A stretch of DNA of 64,000 nucleotides. Source: Neobacillus sp. OS1-2 (GTDB taxonomy: Bacteria; Bacillota; Bacilli; Bacillales; Cytobacillaceae). A model generated the notes under the pieces. It searched no databases. It was not told the DNA's origin and saw only the letters and a program-made list of their open reading frames with translations. Both the position numbers and the translations under genes were made by a program. Location: contig NZ_CP133265.1 of NCBI RefSeq assembly GCF_030915505.1, positions 1,674,001 through 1,738,000 of the forward strand, written 5' to 3'. Of this stretch, positions 42,437 to 53,649 are shown one piece after another; positions within the stretch are counted from its first letter, which is position 1, and every line of letters starts with the position of its first letter.

Positions 42437-42953
42437 ATCTGCGGTCTTCCTTCACGCGCACTTCAATATTGTATCTTGGCAAGGCATGGATCAGTTTCTT
42501 ATGGAGGCGTGCTTCGGCGGCAACTTTCCCTTGGTCAGAAAGCATGCCCTTCTTATAAACAGACACCCACATCCGGTCACCATTGATCCAAACAGAATCC
42601 GTGACATATTCCTTCGTGTCAGCTATCACTTGCTTGGCCTTGTTGATATCCGTGCCATGATTCCCGGCACTGGCTTCACTTCCGCTTCCCGTATGCTTCA
42701 GATCAAGGAAGTTCGGATTTTGGTTGGTGATATCATCTTCGACTAAATGCTGTTCGTTCTTACCTCGATTGCGATTAGACACATTTTCTGGTATATCCTG
42801 GTCATCCCCGCGATTGGACATGTAATTAGGAGCTGTGCGGTCGGAACGCAGGTCGTAGGCTTCCTCATCCGCACTGCGATTATTATTTTGACATCCACTA
42901 GCGGTTAGGACGGAGAGCGAGATGAGCGAGAGAAACATCCACTTTTTCAGCAT
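42435..42953 (-). CDS. YhcN/YlaJ family sporulation lipoprotein
   Basis: The product is 172 residues. The signal peptide ends in a lipobox (VLTASGC, Cys21). A polar Asn/Asp-rich linker precedes the YhcN/YlaJ domain (KAKQVIADTKEYVTDSVWINGDRMWVSVYKKG). Members are spore-coat or inner-membrane-associated lipoproteins linked to germination. Monocistronic. Confidence 0.85.
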   Translation of the reverse strand: MLKKWMFLSLISLSVLTASGCQNNNRSADEEAYDLRSDRTAPNYMSNRGDDQDIPENVSNRNRGKNEQHLVEDDITNQNPNFLDLKHTGSGSEASAGNHGTDINKAKQVIADTKEYVTDSVWINGDRMWVSVYKKGMLSDQGKVAAEARLHKKLIHALPRYNIEVRVKEDRR

Positions 42954-43142
42954 ATTACACCCCCTATCACTATCATGCCCGCCAGGAGGCCAAGCTTGCC
43001 GAGAGAAATATTTCCATGACTCTCGCGACTAGGAGGGGAGGAGGAATTCCGCTGAGTTTTGAGGTATTTCCGTCAACCCCCATTCCAACACAAAAAAACT
43101 GCCCCAGAGAACCAACTCCAAGACAGTGTTTACATTATTAAC

Positions 43143-43203
43143 GGTGTCAGGCACCATAAACTGCTTTTGCACAGTGTTTATACCATTATTGGTGTCAGGC
43201 ACC
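43143..43203. repeat. Family A element, 61-nt class, downstream of tdk
   Basis: Two identical arms GGTGTCAGGCACC (43143-43155 and 43191-43203) in direct orientation, 35-base core containing CACAGTG. It begins 14 bases after the tdk stop. The rest of 42954-43217 shows no gene. Confidence 0.85.
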
Positions 43204-43217
43204 ATTAACAACGTACA

Positions 43218-43814
43218 CTATCGTACGGTGACGGGTGCGGTTTTTGGGACTTCGTGGTGATGGCGACAGCGGGGCTCGTAGGCCTCCGATGCTCCGACTA
43301 GTATGACCGGGTCATGATAGGATGCGGGACGACCGTCAATTAACCGCTGGGTCCTGCTTGATGGTGATCCACAAACCGTGCAAACTGCCTGCAGCTTCGT
43401 CACCGATTCCGCAATCGCCATCAATTTCGGCATCTGCCCAAACGGCTCCCCGCGGAAATCCATATCGAGGCCGGCACAAACCACACGATGACCGCTATCG
43501 GCCAACTGTTGAACCACCCGGACAATCCCCTCATCAAAAAACTGAACTTCATCAATCGCAATAATATCCATATCCGCCTCAACATGATGAAGAATCTCGA
43601 TTGAATGGGAAATGGGCCTCGCATGAAAGGAAGATCCATTATGGGAAACTACAGACTGCTCACTGTAGCGATTATCAATTTTCGGCTTAAAAACAGCTAT
43701 TTTTTGTTTCGCAAATTGTGCTCGTCTGACGCGGCGAATCAATTCTTCCGATTTTCCAGAAAACATACTGCCGCAGATAACCTCAACCCATCCGCTTTGC
43801 TTCATTAAGTACAT
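43218..43814 (-). CDS. tdk: Thymidine kinase
   Basis: The product is 198 residues from ATG 43814 behind AAGGAG. Type II thymidine kinase: P-loop [14 protein letters not shown], the DEVQFFD Walker B segment with the catalytic Glu next to it, the lasso zinc cysteines CTVCGS and a late C-x-H (PRCRHHH), and [19 protein letters not shown]. dTMP salvage. Confidence 0.95.
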   Translation of the reverse strand: MYLMKQSGWVEVICGSMFSGKSEELIRRVRRAQFAKQKIAVFKPKIDNRYSEQSVVSHNGSSFHARPISHSIEILHHVEADMDIIAIDEVQFFDEGIVRVVQQLADSGHRVVCAGLDMDFRGEPFGQMPKLMAIAESVTKLQAVCTVCGSPSSRTQRLIDGRPASYHDPVILVGASEAYEPRCRHHHEVPKTAPVTVR

Positions 43815-43873
43815 AAAACGGTGTCTCCTTCCTAGCAAACCCTTATAGATCTATAATAAAATTTTTAAATTTA

Positions 43874-43912
43874 GTAAATAAAAAACAGGCAAGCGACTTA
43901 CTTCTTGCCTGT
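43874..43912 (-). terminator. Intrinsic terminator after rpmE
   Basis: On the minus strand ACAGGCAAG (from 43904-43912) pairs with CTTGCCTGT (from 43885-43893), followed by TTTTTTATT. Confidence 0.75.
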
Positions 43913-43923
43913 ACGTTTCACGA

Positions 43924-44139
43924 TTATTGTTGCTGTGGAGTCTTAATGCCGTATTTTTTGTTGAAACGGTCAACACGTCCGCCAGCTTCAGCGAATTTTT
44001 GACGACCAGTATAGAATGGATGACATTCTGAACAAGTTTCAACACGGATTTCATTTTTAACTGAACCAGTTTCAAAAGTATTTCCGCAAGCACAAGTCAC
44101 CTGTACCATTTTATAATTTGGATGAATTCCTGCTTTCAT
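43924..44139 (-). CDS. rpmE: Ribosomal protein bL31, zinc-binding form
   Basis: The product is 71 residues from the ATG at 44139, eight bases from GAAGGAG. Cysteines at 16, 18, 36 and 39 (CACG and CSECH) make this the C+ zinc-binding type rather than the zinc-independent paralogue. It has its own promoter and terminator. Confidence 0.95.
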   Translation of the reverse strand: MKAGIHPNYKMVQVTCACGNTFETGSVKNEIRVETCSECHPFYTGRQKFAEAGGRVDRFNKKYGIKTPQQQ

Positions 44140-44237
44140 TCTTTTCATCTCCTTCCGCCCTGAATCATTCGAAACAGAGTTATGGTAAATGCTTGTCAAA
44201 AAGACAAGCATCAATATACTTAAAACACACTGCAATC

Positions 44238-44266
44238 ATTATAACAAGGTCAACTTATTTTGGCAA
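44238..44266 (-). promoter_or_regulatory. Sigma-A promoter of rpmE
   Basis: On the minus strand TTGCCA (44261-44266), 17 bases, TATAAT (44238-44243), about 100 bases before the start. Confidence 0.7.
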
Positions 44267-44279
44267 GTTGGGATTTGCT

Positions 44280-44302
44280 GGTTTCTTTTTGAAAAAGAAA
44301 CC
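44280..44302. other. Perfect hairpin between rho and rpmE
   Basis: GGTTTCTTTTT and AAAAAGAAACC are exact reverse complements around one base. It lies about 30 bases after the rho stop. No T run follows on the minus strand, so it is at best a weak terminator. Confidence 0.45.
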
Positions 44303-44334
44303 AACCCTGCTTGTCCTAGGAGAAGTAATTTTTA

Positions 44335-45597
44335 CTAGCGCCTAGATTTTAACTCTTCCCCAAGTTGAGCGAAAAATTCTTCATTCGACTTCGTTTGACG
44401 TAATTTTTTCAAGAAACGCTCGGCAAAGTCTGGTGAGTCTGACATTGACTTCCGAATGGCCCATAATTTATCCAAATGATCCTTTGGAACCAATAATTCT
44501 TCCTTACGTGTACCAGAACGGCGAATATCAAGCGCTGGGAAGATCCGGCGCTCAGCAAGCTGACGGTCAAGATGCAGCTCCATATTACCTGTCCCTTTAA
44601 ATTCTTCATAAATAACATCGTCCATCCGCGAACCGGTATCGACCAATGCCGTTGCGAGGATCGTCAAGCTGCCGCCCTCTTCAATATTACGAGCCGCCCC
44701 GAAGAAACGCTTCGGACGGTGGAACGCCGCCGGGTCAATCCCCCCGGAAAGTGTCCGGCCGCTTGGCGGAATCACAAGGTTATAGGCCCGCGCAAGACGT
44801 GTAATGCTGTCCATTAAAATAACCACATCGCGTTTGTGTTCGACAAGGCGCATGGCCCGGTCAAGCACAAGCTCGGCCACTTTAATATGGTTTTCAGGCA
44901 CTTCATCAAAAGTCGAGCTGACAACATCACCTGCAACGGAACGTTCAATGTCAGTAACCTCTTCCGGACGTTCATCGATTAACAACACGATCAACTCAAC
45001 ATCAGGATGGTTTGTCGTGATGCTGTTGGCGATTTCTTTTAGCAACATCGTTTTACCCGCTTTTGGCGGCGCCACAATTAATCCCCTTTGTCCAAAACCG
45101 ACCGGTGTGATGACATCCATGATCCTTGTTGAAAGATGCTTTTGCGTTGTCTCAAGAGTGATCTTCCGATTTGGATATAAAGCGGTTAACGCAGGGAAAT
45201 AGACACGCTCTTTCGCCGATTCCGGATCTTCTCCGTTTACCGCCTCCACGTGCAACAAGCCGTAATAGCGCTCATTTTCCTTTGGCGGACGAACCTTACC
45301 AGAGACCTTGTCCCCATTCCGAAGATCGAAACGACGGATTTGCGACGCTGAGATATAAATATCCTCGGAACTTGGCGAATAATTAATCGGGCGCAAGAAT
45401 CCGAAACCTTCCGATTGGATGATTTCAAGGACACCTTCCATGAAGAAATACCCCTGCTGTTCAGCACGGGATTTTAAAATCGCAAAAATTAATTCTTTTT
45501 TTGTTAATTTGCTGTAATAAGTCACCTTATATTCGCGTGCAAGCTCATAAAGTTCCTTCAGCTTCATATTTTCTAAACTAGATATTGTTAAGTCCAT
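44335..45597 (-). CDS. rho: Transcription termination factor Rho
   Basis: The product is 420 residues. N-terminal Rho-N helical domain (1-48), a cold-shock-like RNA-binding domain (about 52-120; [21 protein letters not shown]), then the RecA-like ATPase with P-loop [11 protein letters not shown], Walker [18 protein letters not shown], and the R-loop and arginine-finger region. Hexameric RNA helicase. Confidence 0.97.
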   Translation of the reverse strand: MDLTISSLENMKLKELYELAREYKVTYYSKLTKKELIFAILKSRAEQQGYFFMEGVLEIIQSEGFGFLRPINYSPSSEDIYISASQIRRFDLRNGDKVSGKVRPPKENERYYGLLHVEAVNGEDPESAKERVYFPALTALYPNRKITLETTQKHLSTRIMDVITPVGFGQRGLIVAPPKAGKTMLLKEIANSITTNHPDVELIVLLIDERPEEVTDIERSVAGDVVSSTFDEVPENHIKVAELVLDRAMRLVEHKRDVVILMDSITRLARAYNLVIPPSGRTLSGGIDPAAFHRPKRFFGAARNIEEGGSLTILATALVDTGSRMDDVIYEEFKGTGNMELHLDRQLAERRIFPALDIRRSGTRKEELLVPKDHLDKLWAIRKSMSDSPDFAERFLKKLRQTKSNEEFFAQLGEELKSRR

Positions 45598-45756
45598 TTG
45601 TGCACCACACTTTAAAATTTTTCCATCAAACCGCTTATTTTTTAGACAGCGGGAGATTGTAAGTAAAATAAAAATTAAGAGTTAGAGGAATTGAATGGGA
45701 AGTAGATAAAGAAATGAATAGAATGGCAGAAATTATGCACACTAAAAACAATTACT

Positions 45757-45786
45757 ATTTTACCCTCTGTACGAAAAATTAATCAA
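45757..45786 (-). promoter_or_regulatory. Candidate rho promoter
   Basis: On the minus strand TTGATT (45781-45786), 18 bases, TAAAAT (45757-45762). This leaves a leader of about 150 bases, room for Rho autoregulation as in other bacteria. No other feature is visible in the gap. Confidence 0.4.
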
Positions 45787-45834
45787 CTACATTTATATAT
45801 TTTTTAAGTTGGAAATTTTTCCTATAATGGAATT

Positions 45835-45886
45835 GGTGCCTGACACCCTTTGCACTATCTCCGTGCAGTTATTGGTGTCAGGCACC
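45835..45886. repeat. Family A element, 52-nt class, rho-glpX gap
   Basis: Inverted arms GGTGCCTGACACC (45835-45847) and GGTGTCAGGCACC (45874-45886); the 26-base core holds the dyad TGCAC/GTGCA. It abuts a family B repeat. Confidence 0.9.
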
Positions 45887-45888
45887 AT

Positions 45889-45937
45889 TTGTCCAGCTCC
45901 AGGCCATACGCCGCTGAACAGGGCACTTCCGCTTTTC
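45889..45937. repeat. Family B repeat at the glpX stop
   Basis: The plus strand begins TGTCCAGCTCCAGGCCATAC and ends TTCCGCTTTTCG. In minus orientation GAAAAGCGG starts three bases after the glpX stop. Confidence 0.8.
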
Positions 45938-45940
45938 GTG

Positions 45941-46903
45941 TTATTTAATAACTAGGTTTGGTTTTTTCTTGAGGCTGTGGCGTCCTTCGATGAAGCGGAC
46001 GGTGCCTGATTTGGCGCGCATGACGACGGAGTGCGTGGAGCCGTATGAGCCTTTGAATTGCACGCCGCGTAATAGTTCACCGTCTGTGACACCTGTTGCA
46101 GCAAAAATCGCGTCATCGCCTTTAACTAGGTCCTCCATACGTAATACACGGTTCACATCCAAGCCCATTTTGATGCAGCGCTCAAGCTCCGCATCACTTT
46201 GCGGCAATAATTTCCCCAGTATTTCACCGCCAAGACATTTAAGTGCTACTGCCGAAAGGACTCCCTCCGGTGCACCGCCAGAGCCGAACAGGATATCGAC
46301 ACCGGTGTTATCGAAAGCGGTATTGATGGCGCCGGCTACATCGCCGTCATTGATCAATTTAATCCGCGCTCCGGCATCACGAAGCTGGGCAATGATATGT
46401 TCATGACGCGGACGATTCAAGACCGTTGCCACCACATCCTGAATATCCTTGTTTTTCGCCTTCGCCACAGCTTTCAGGTTGTCCAAAACAGAAGCATTAA
46501 TATCAACGCAGCCAACGGCTTCAGGGCCAACAGCAATTTTTTCCATGTACATATCCGGTGCATGCAGCAAATTACCATGGTCGGCAACAGCAAGAACGGC
46601 TAAGGCATTCCAGCCGCCCGATGCTAAAATATTCGTTCCTTCTAACGGGTCAACGGCAACATCCACACGCGGGCCGTAGCCTGTACCAAGTTTTTCCCCG
46701 ATATAGAGCATTGGTGCCTCGTCCATTTCCCCTTCACCAATGACAACCGTTCCTTTCATTGGAACTGTATCAAATACATCACGCATCGCTGATGTTGCAG
46801 CACCATCGGCCTCATCCTTCAGCCCACGGCCCATCCAGCGGGCACAAGCAAGAGCAGCTCCTTCTGTAACACGAACAAGTTCCATCGTTAAACTTCTTTC
46901 CAT
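45941..46903 (-). CDS. glpX: Fructose-1,6-bisphosphatase class II
   Basis: The product is 320 residues from the ATG at 46903, eight bases from GGGAG. GlpX family: [20 protein letters not shown] and VDPLEGTN supply the metal ligands, and [21 protein letters not shown] follows. Gluconeogenic enzyme; B. subtilis homologue YwjI. Confidence 0.94.
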   Translation of the reverse strand: MERSLTMELVRVTEGAALACARWMGRGLKDEADGAATSAMRDVFDTVPMKGTVVIGEGEMDEAPMLYIGEKLGTGYGPRVDVAVDPLEGTNILASGGWNALAVLAVADHGNLLHAPDMYMEKIAVGPEAVGCVDINASVLDNLKAVAKAKNKDIQDVVATVLNRPRHEHIIAQLRDAGARIKLINDGDVAGAINTAFDNTGVDILFGSGGAPEGVLSAVALKCLGGEILGKLLPQSDAELERCIKMGLDVNRVLRMEDLVKGDDAIFAATGVTDGELLRGVQFKGSYGSTHSVVMRAKSGTVRFIEGRHSLKKKPNLVIK

Positions 46904-47015
46904 CAGTTCCATCTCCCATTTCCTCTTTTGTCTATCTGCGCAGAGTCAATTAAAGCTTACGTGTTTGCTAGGTGTTTCTACACTTGAAAGAACTATCTTC
47001 ACAATCGGCCACACC

Positions 47016-48302
47016 TTACGTGTTTTTAAGGTGTTCTAGCTCTTCCTTTGTTAAGGCTTCCCGCCAAGCCGTGGCACCAAGGCCGTTTAATTTTTCAACG
47101 AGATTACTATAGCCGCGGTCGATATGCTCAAGCCCTGTGACTTCGGTAACACCCTCGGCCATCAGCCCGGCAATAACTAGCGCCGCCCCTGCTCTTAGGT
47201 CGCTTGCTTTCACTTTAGCGCCCTGAAGCTGAATCGGGCCATTAATGATAGCGGAACGTCCTTCCACCTTAATATTCGCATTCATTCTTCTCAGTTCATC
47301 AATATGTTTAAAACGGGCACCATAAATCGTATCGGTGACAACGCTTGAACCTGTGGCTTTTGTTAAAAGGGTCGTAAATGGCTGCTGCAAATCTGTTGGG
47401 AATCCTGGATACACCAGCGTTTTAATATCAACCGCTTTCAATTTAGCCGAACCGTCAACAAATACCTGGTCATCACCAGATTCAACGCGTACACCCATCT
47501 CACGGAGTTTGGCAATCAACGATTCTAAATGCTGCGGGATAACATTATCGATCAATACCCCTTCACCCACAGCGGCCCCTAAAATCATATACGTCCCCGC
47601 TTCAATCCGGTCCGGAATAATCGTGTGGCGGCAGCCGTGCAGTGTATCCACACCATCAATCCGAATAACGTCCGTTCCAGCGCCTTTAATTTTTGCTCCC
47701 ATATTGGTTAACAATGTGGCAACATCGATAATTTCGGGCTCTTTCGCGGCATTTTCAATGACGGTACGGCCTTTGGCCCGTACGGCCGCAAGCATGATAT
47801 TAATCGTTGCCCCAACGCTGACAACATCAAGGTAAATGCGGGCACCGCGCAGTTCATCCGCACGTAAATAAATCGCGCCCTGCTCATTCGTGATTTGGGC
47901 CCCAAGTGCCTCAAACCCCTTTATATGCTGATCAATCGGCCTTGGCCCCAGATGGCAGCCACCCGGAAGACCGATAACAGCCTTTTTAAAACGACCAAGC
48001 ATGGCACCCATTAAATAATAAGAGGCACGCAGCTTTTTCACTTTACCGTTTGGCAGCGGCATGGAAATCATCTCAGAAGGGTCGACTGTCATTTCCTCAT
48101 CTGTCATTTCCACTTTCCCGCCAATTTCCTCAAGCAGGTCTTTCAAGATTTCGACATCTGAAATATGTGGTAAACCTTCGATTGTTACTGGTGATTCTGC
48201 TAAAATAGTCGCTGGAATTAAGGCAACAGCACTATTCTTTGCTCCACTGATGCGAACCGTCCCCTTTAACGGATATCCGCCCGCAATTTTAAGTTTTTCC
48301 AT
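47016..48302 (-). CDS. murAB: UDP-N-acetylglucosamine 1-carboxyvinyltransferase, second paralogue
   Basis: The product is 428 residues. MurA family: it transfers enolpyruvate from PEP to UDP-GlcNAc. The catalytic Cys is in [16 protein letters not shown] (near residue 117). Its position between glpX and tal matches B. subtilis murAB (murZ), the second copy; the essential paralogue would lie elsewhere. Confidence 0.93.
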   Translation of the reverse strand: MEKLKIAGGYPLKGTVRISGAKNSAVALIPATILAESPVTIEGLPHISDVEILKDLLEEIGGKVEMTDEEMTVDPSEMISMPLPNGKVKKLRASYYLMGAMLGRFKKAVIGLPGGCHLGPRPIDQHIKGFEALGAQITNEQGAIYLRADELRGARIYLDVVSVGATINIMLAAVRAKGRTVIENAAKEPEIIDVATLLTNMGAKIKGAGTDVIRIDGVDTLHGCRHTIIPDRIEAGTYMILGAAVGEGVLIDNVIPQHLESLIAKLREMGVRVESGDDQVFVDGSAKLKAVDIKTLVYPGFPTDLQQPFTTLLTKATGSSVVTDTIYGARFKHIDELRRMNANIKVEGRSAIINGPIQLQGAKVKASDLRAGAALVIAGLMAEGVTEVTGLEHIDRGYSNLVEKLNGLGATAWREALTKEELEHLKNT

Positions 48303-48561
48303 CTTCGACTCCCTTCTAAGCCTATGTAAGTCATGACCGTATGCTGGAATGGGGGGCCTTTTTAACGGGAAAGCACCTATTTTTAACTGCGCTTTTACCT
48401 TTTAAAAAAGACCCCGAGTCCCAAACTTGGCTTCAGGTATATTTTTCCAACAATAAAAGTCAAATTCCGACAGCTTGTCTATTCTTTAGTTTACACGAAA
48501 ATTCTATTTTCATGTATCGAAATTAAAAAAATTTACATCGAAATGGAAAAACCGTGGAAAC

Positions 48562-49230
48562 TTACGCGTTTGTGTGAGTATTCCAATCCTTAAGAAAGCC
48601 TTCCATTCCTTTGTCGGTCAATGGATGCTTCGTTAACTGTTCAATGACTTTGTAAGGAATTGTGGCAATATGGGCACCAGCCATCGCTACACGCGTTACA
48701 TGGTCCGGATGACGAACAGATGCCGCAATGATTTGCGCATCCAAGTGATGAATACGGAATAATTCTGCAATCTTCGCTACTAATAGGACACCATCTTCCG
48801 AAATATCATCAAGACGGCCTAAGAATGGAGAAACATAGCTTGCACCTGCGCGAGCTGCCAAAAGCGCCTGGTTCACAGTGAAGATCAATGTCACGTTGAC
48901 TTTAACGCCTTTTTTGGCAAGGTAACGAGTCGTCTCTAAGCCAGCCACTGTCATAGGAACCTTGATGGTAACTTTTTCATCACCGCCATTAATTTTGATC
49001 AGTTCATCTGCTTCTGCCATCATTTGTTCCGCTGTTTCCGCATATGGAGAAACCTCTGCAGATACTGATTCTACTTCAGGGACAGCTTGTAAAATTTCCT
49101 CGATTCGATCTTCAAATTTCACGCCTTCTTTAGCAACTAACGAAGGATTTGTTGTCACGCCGGATAAAACACCCATTTTATAAGCCTTTTTAATATCCAC
49201 TAAGTTTGCAGTATCAATAAAAAATTTCAT
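48562..49230 (-). CDS. tal: Transaldolase / fructose-6-phosphate aldolase family
   Basis: The product is 222 residues, the short transaldolase type. The Schiff-base lysine is in [28 protein letters not shown] at the start and [14 protein letters not shown] are conserved. The size class includes both transaldolase and fructose-6-phosphate aldolase; the operon partner fba and B. subtilis YwjH favour transaldolase. Confidence 0.92.
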   Translation of the reverse strand: MKFFIDTANLVDIKKAYKMGVLSGVTTNPSLVAKEGVKFEDRIEEILQAVPEVESVSAEVSPYAETAEQMMAEADELIKINGGDEKVTIKVPMTVAGLETTRYLAKKGVKVNVTLIFTVNQALLAARAGASYVSPFLGRLDDISEDGVLLVAKIAELFRIHHLDAQIIAASVRHPDHVTRVAMAGAHIATIPYKVIEQLTKHPLTDKGMEGFLKDWNTHTNA

Positions 49231-49282
49231 CGTTTTCCCTCCAAATTTCGACTAGATTTTCAGTTTTCCATTTACACACTGA

Positions 49283-49307
49283 AACCGCCCTCTTGCCAAG
49301 GGCGGTT
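49283..49307 (-). terminator. Weak hairpin between fba and tal
   Basis: AACCGCCCT pairs with AGGGCGGTT. Only TTT follows on the minus strand, so it probably attenuates rather than ends transcription into tal. Confidence 0.45.
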
Positions 49308-49329
49308 ATCAATAAAAAAAGTCTTTTGG

Positions 49330-50184
49330 TTACGCTCTGTTTGATGAACCGAATTCGCGCATTTTGCCGATAACTGTTGCTTTGATGGCGTCGCGAGCTG
49401 GGCCTAAGTATTTACGTGGATCATATTCGTTTGGTTTTGCTGCTAATGTTTCACGCACTGCTTTTGCAGAAGCAATTTGGTTTTCTGTATTTACGTTGAT
49501 TTTAGCTGTTCCAAGTGAAACAGATTTTTGGATATCCTTTGTTGGGATTCCAGTACCGCCATGAAGAACTAATGGCATATCAGTAAGCTTGCCAATTTCC
49601 TCCATTTCAGCAAAACCAAGTTTTGGTTCGCCTTTGTAAGGACCGTGAACAGAACCTAATGCAGGTGCAAGGCAGTCAATGCCTGTGCGCTTCACTAGTT
49701 CAACACACTCATTAGCATCTGCATAGATGATGCTTCCAGAAACATCGTCTTCTTGCCCGCCGACAGTTCCCAATTCTGCTTCAACAGAAACACCTTTTGA
49801 ATGCGCATATTCCACTACTTTAGAAGTAATTTCAATGTTTTCTTCAAATGGGTGATGAGAAGCATCAATCATAACAGATGTGAAGCCGGCATCAATCGCC
49901 TCTTTACATTTGTCAAAGCTTGAACCGTGGTCAAGGTGAATTGCCACTGGAACAGTAATTTTATAATCTTCAAGTAAGCCTTCAACCATTTTTACAACCG
50001 TTTTAAATCCGCCGATATAACGGCCTGCCCCTTCAGAAACACCAAGAATTACTGGTGAATTTTCTTCTTGAGCCGCTTGAAGAATTGCTTGTGTAAATTC
50101 TAAGTTATTAATGTTAAATTGCCCAACAGCGTAGCCTTCCGCCTTCGCTTTATTAAGCATGTCTTTCATGGATACTAAAGGCAT
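49330..50184 (-). CDS. fba: Fructose-bisphosphate aldolase class II
   Basis: The product is 284 residues. Zn2+-dependent aldolase: [43 protein letters not shown] and [14 protein letters not shown] provide the metal and phosphate sites. Glycolysis and gluconeogenesis. Start behind AAGGAGG. Confidence 0.96.
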   Translation of the reverse strand: MPLVSMKDMLNKAKAEGYAVGQFNINNLEFTQAILQAAQEENSPVILGVSEGAGRYIGGFKTVVKMVEGLLEDYKITVPVAIHLDHGSSFDKCKEAIDAGFTSVMIDASHHPFEENIEITSKVVEYAHSKGVSVEAELGTVGGQEDDVSGSIIYADANECVELVKRTGIDCLAPALGSVHGPYKGEPKLGFAEMEEIGKLTDMPLVLHGGTGIPTKDIQKSVSLGTAKINVNTENQIASAKAVRETLAAKPNEYDPRKYLGPARDAIKATVIGKMREFGSSNRA

Positions 50185-50261
50185 TTCTCTTCCTCCTTAA
50201 ATTAGGTTGCTCTCATTTCGAAACAGGGTCTTCCCTAACAGGTTTTCCCTCTGAATTGACG

Positions 50262-50289
50262 ATTATGTATAAATCGAAATGAATGTCAG
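50262..50289 (-). promoter_or_regulatory. Candidate fba promoter
   Basis: On the minus strand CTGACA (50284-50289), 16 bases, CATAAT (50262-50267), about 80 bases before the start codon. Confidence 0.5.
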
Positions 50290-50441
50290 CCTGTAAAAGT
50301 TCATATGTATCATAACAAATCAACGGAGGAAATACCATAAATCCAACCCAGTTTTTTAAACTGTCATAATGAAAGCGCACCCATTGGTCAACACATCTTT
50401 TTTCAAAAAAAACTACCTAGAAAAAGGCAAACTTCCCCTAT

Positions 50442-50813
50442 TTAATTCGCCTTTTGGGGGATATGTTTGCGCACGGCCGCTCTGATATCATCAATATCAA
50501 AAGGTTTGGCGAAATGGGTAATCGCGCCAAGGTCTTTGGCTTCCTGAATCATATCCAATTCACCATAGGCAGTCATGATAATGACACGAATATCCTGATC
50601 AATGACTTTCATTCGTTTTAAAATTTCAATTCCGTCCATTCCCGGTATTTTCATATCGAGCAGCACAAGATCGGGATTATGCTTTGTCACAATATCCAGT
50701 GCCTGAACTCCATTTGCTGCTTGAAAAGTTTGATATCCTTCTTTTTGGAACACCTCATTTAGCAAAATACGAATGCCAAATTGATCGTCGACAATTAAAA
50801 TCTTTTCCTTCAT
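50442..50813 (-). CDS. spo0F: Sporulation response regulator Spo0F
   Basis: The product is 123 residues from ATG 50813. Single receiver domain with no output domain: Asp9-Asp10 ([11 protein letters not shown]), phosphoacceptor Asp53 ([13 protein letters not shown]), Thr in IMTAYGE and Lys in HFAKPFD. It relays phosphate from sporulation kinases to Spo0B. A sigma-H-type promoter lies upstream. Confidence 0.96.
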   Translation of the reverse strand: MKEKILIVDDQFGIRILLNEVFQKEGYQTFQAANGVQALDIVTKHNPDLVLLDMKIPGMDGIEILKRMKVIDQDIRVIIMTAYGELDMIQEAKDLGAITHFAKPFDIDDIRAAVRKHIPQKAN

Positions 50814-50867
50814 TAACTCCACCTCTTCCTTTTGATTTTTAAATGGATGAATTTCTATCACTTGTAA

Positions 50868-50897
50868 TAATTCTACTTTGTGTGGGAACTTTCCTGC
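50868..50897 (-). promoter_or_regulatory. Sigma-H-type promoter of spo0F
   Basis: On the minus strand GCAGGAAAG (50889-50897), 12 bases, GTAGAATTA (50868-50876). It fits RnAGGAwww-N11-12-RnnGAATww except at one position. spo0F is sigma-H-controlled in B. subtilis. Confidence 0.75.
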
Positions 50898-50967
50898 CTG
50901 TTTTTCTTCCACAATAGTGTTATTTTGTGGAAATTGGCTTTTATTTTTGTCTTTTTGTGAAAAAGCT

Positions 50968-50973
50968 TATAAT
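50968..50973 (+). promoter_or_regulatory. Candidate -10 of ywjG
   Basis: TATAAT 25 bases before the ywjG start; the -35 is poor (TTTGTC at 16 bases). It is divergent from the spo0F promoter. Confidence 0.4.
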
Positions 50974-50997
50974 AAGGTGGTGAGAAGGAGGGTTTTT

Positions 50998-51531
50998 ATG
51001 TTAAAAATGTTTACTACCCAATTAACAGGAATTTTCAAAAAAATAGATGAAAAAGAGGAATTTTCATTCGAGGATGGGGCACGTTTGCTTGCTCAAGCTC
51101 CTGTCGGGGACGGAGCTATCTATCTTTTTGGCGCAAAGGAAATGAAAGCGGTCGAATATGAGGCGCTGGAAGGCGCTGAGCCCTTTACGGGAGCGAAGCC
51201 GTTGTCTGCGACGAGTGTAGAGCAACTTACCGACGCTGATCGTGTCGTGATTTTCACGCGGACTTCCGCTGATGTGGAAGCTGTTGCACTGGGAAAACTG
51301 CTCCGCGAAAAGGAGATTCCCTTTGTAGCGGTTTCGACCGTGATGGATCCCGAAGCTGAAGGCAATTTGGCGGAACTAGCCGATGTCCATATTGATTTGC
51401 GGCTAACCAAAGGCATACTTCCCGACGAGATGGGAAATCGCTATGGGTATCCTTCCGGGATGGCGGCATTGTTCGTTTATTATGGCTTAAAATTTACGAT
51501 TGATGAGATGTTGGCGGAATATGGGGAGTAA
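50998..51531 (+). CDS. ywjG: YwjG family protein (DUF2529)
   Basis: The product is 177 residues from ATG 50998 behind GAAGGAGGG, divergent from spo0F as in B. subtilis. SIS-like alternating alpha/beta pattern: GDGAIYLFGAKEMKAVEYEAL, ADRVVIFTRTSADVEAVALG, and EIPFVAVSTVMD. The function is unknown. It is the only plus-strand gene between 11 and 64 kb. Confidence 0.85.
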   Translation: MLKMFTTQLTGIFKKIDEKEEFSFEDGARLLAQAPVGDGAIYLFGAKEMKAVEYEALEGAEPFTGAKPLSATSVEQLTDADRVVIFTRTSADVEAVALGKLLREKEIPFVAVSTVMDPEAEGNLAELADVHIDLRLTKGILPDEMGNRYGYPSGMAALFVYYGLKFTIDEMLAEYGE

Positions 51532-51532
51532 A

Positions 51533-51560
51533 GGCGGTCCTTTTTGGGTCGCTTTTTTTA
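51533..51560 (+). terminator. Intrinsic terminator after ywjG
   Basis: GCGGTCC pairs with GGGTCGC (two G-U pairs), followed by seven T residues. Confidence 0.65.
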
Positions 51561-51613
51561 AAAAAAGACCAGTCCCCTAAACGGAGAACTGGCCATAACG
51601 CACGTATTTATTT

Positions 51614-51790
51614 ATAGATAAGAAATTTCGACTTTGAGAATTGTCTAGCTTCAGCGCCCTAGCGGCTAGTGTCCTTCGCTCTCCGCCCTACGATAAGTCA
51701 ACATCGAATCGCCTCCGGCTCTTCGTGTTTCCTTTATCTCAGTTGGAGCGCTCCAGGCCATACGCCGCTGACCAGGGCGCTTGCGCTTTT
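51614..51790. repeat. Family B composite repeat at the pyrG stop
   Basis: A left unit (ATAAGAAATTTCGACTTTGA through TAGCTTCAGCGCCCTAGCG), a divergent middle, and a right unit ending CCAGGGCGCTTGCGCTTTTC. In minus orientation the element begins directly after the pyrG TAA. It is more than twice the usual length, as if two copies had recombined. Confidence 0.75.
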
Positions 51791-51791
51791 C

Positions 51792-53414
<1,623 letters not shown>

Positions 53415-53473
53415 TTATTCAGGTAGTTTAAGGATTTTTTGAAAAAATATGTCCCTATTGCTCCAACAAAACG

Positions 53474-53505
53474 AAAAAACTCCTACTTAGTAGGGAGTTT
53501 TTTTA
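53474..53505 (-). terminator. Second leader hairpin of pyrG
   Basis: On the minus strand ACTCCCTAC pairs with GTAGGAGT (one bulged base) and is followed by TTTTTTCG. It lies directly after the first attenuator and also carries CUCCCU in its 5' arm. Confidence 0.7.
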
Positions 53506-53545
53506 AAAATAAAAAGCGCTCCATCTCGCGATTGCAAGGGAGCGC
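53501..53545 (-). terminator. pyrG attenuator (first leader hairpin)
   Basis: On the minus strand GCGCTCC (from 53539-53545) pairs with GGAGCGC (from 53516-53522), followed by TTTTTATTTTT. The 5' arm continues as GCUCCCUUGC, a pyrimidine tract that a poly-G 5' end could pair with. It starts about 39 bases into the transcript. Confidence 0.8.
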
Positions 53546-53577
53546 ATATTCGTAAATACTCATTCGTCCTTTTTTAA

Positions 53578-53619
53578 GGAGCCCAAAAAGATATTACAAG
53601 GGCGGGAATAAAAAGTCAA
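53578..53619 (-). promoter_or_regulatory. pyrG promoter with GGGCTCC start
   Basis: On the minus strand TTGACT (53614-53619), 17 bases, TAATAT (53591-53596), six bases, then GGGCTCC (53584 to 53578). In B. subtilis, low CTP causes reiterative G addition at a GGGCTC start of pyrG, and the poly-G disrupts the leader terminator. Confidence 0.85.
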
Positions 53620-53649
53620 GCTGTTTCGTTTGAAAAGACCATGCCGAAA

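Noticed and set aside
43029..43211. 60-codon frame downstream of tdk
   Set aside because: It is made largely of the 61-nt family A repeat.
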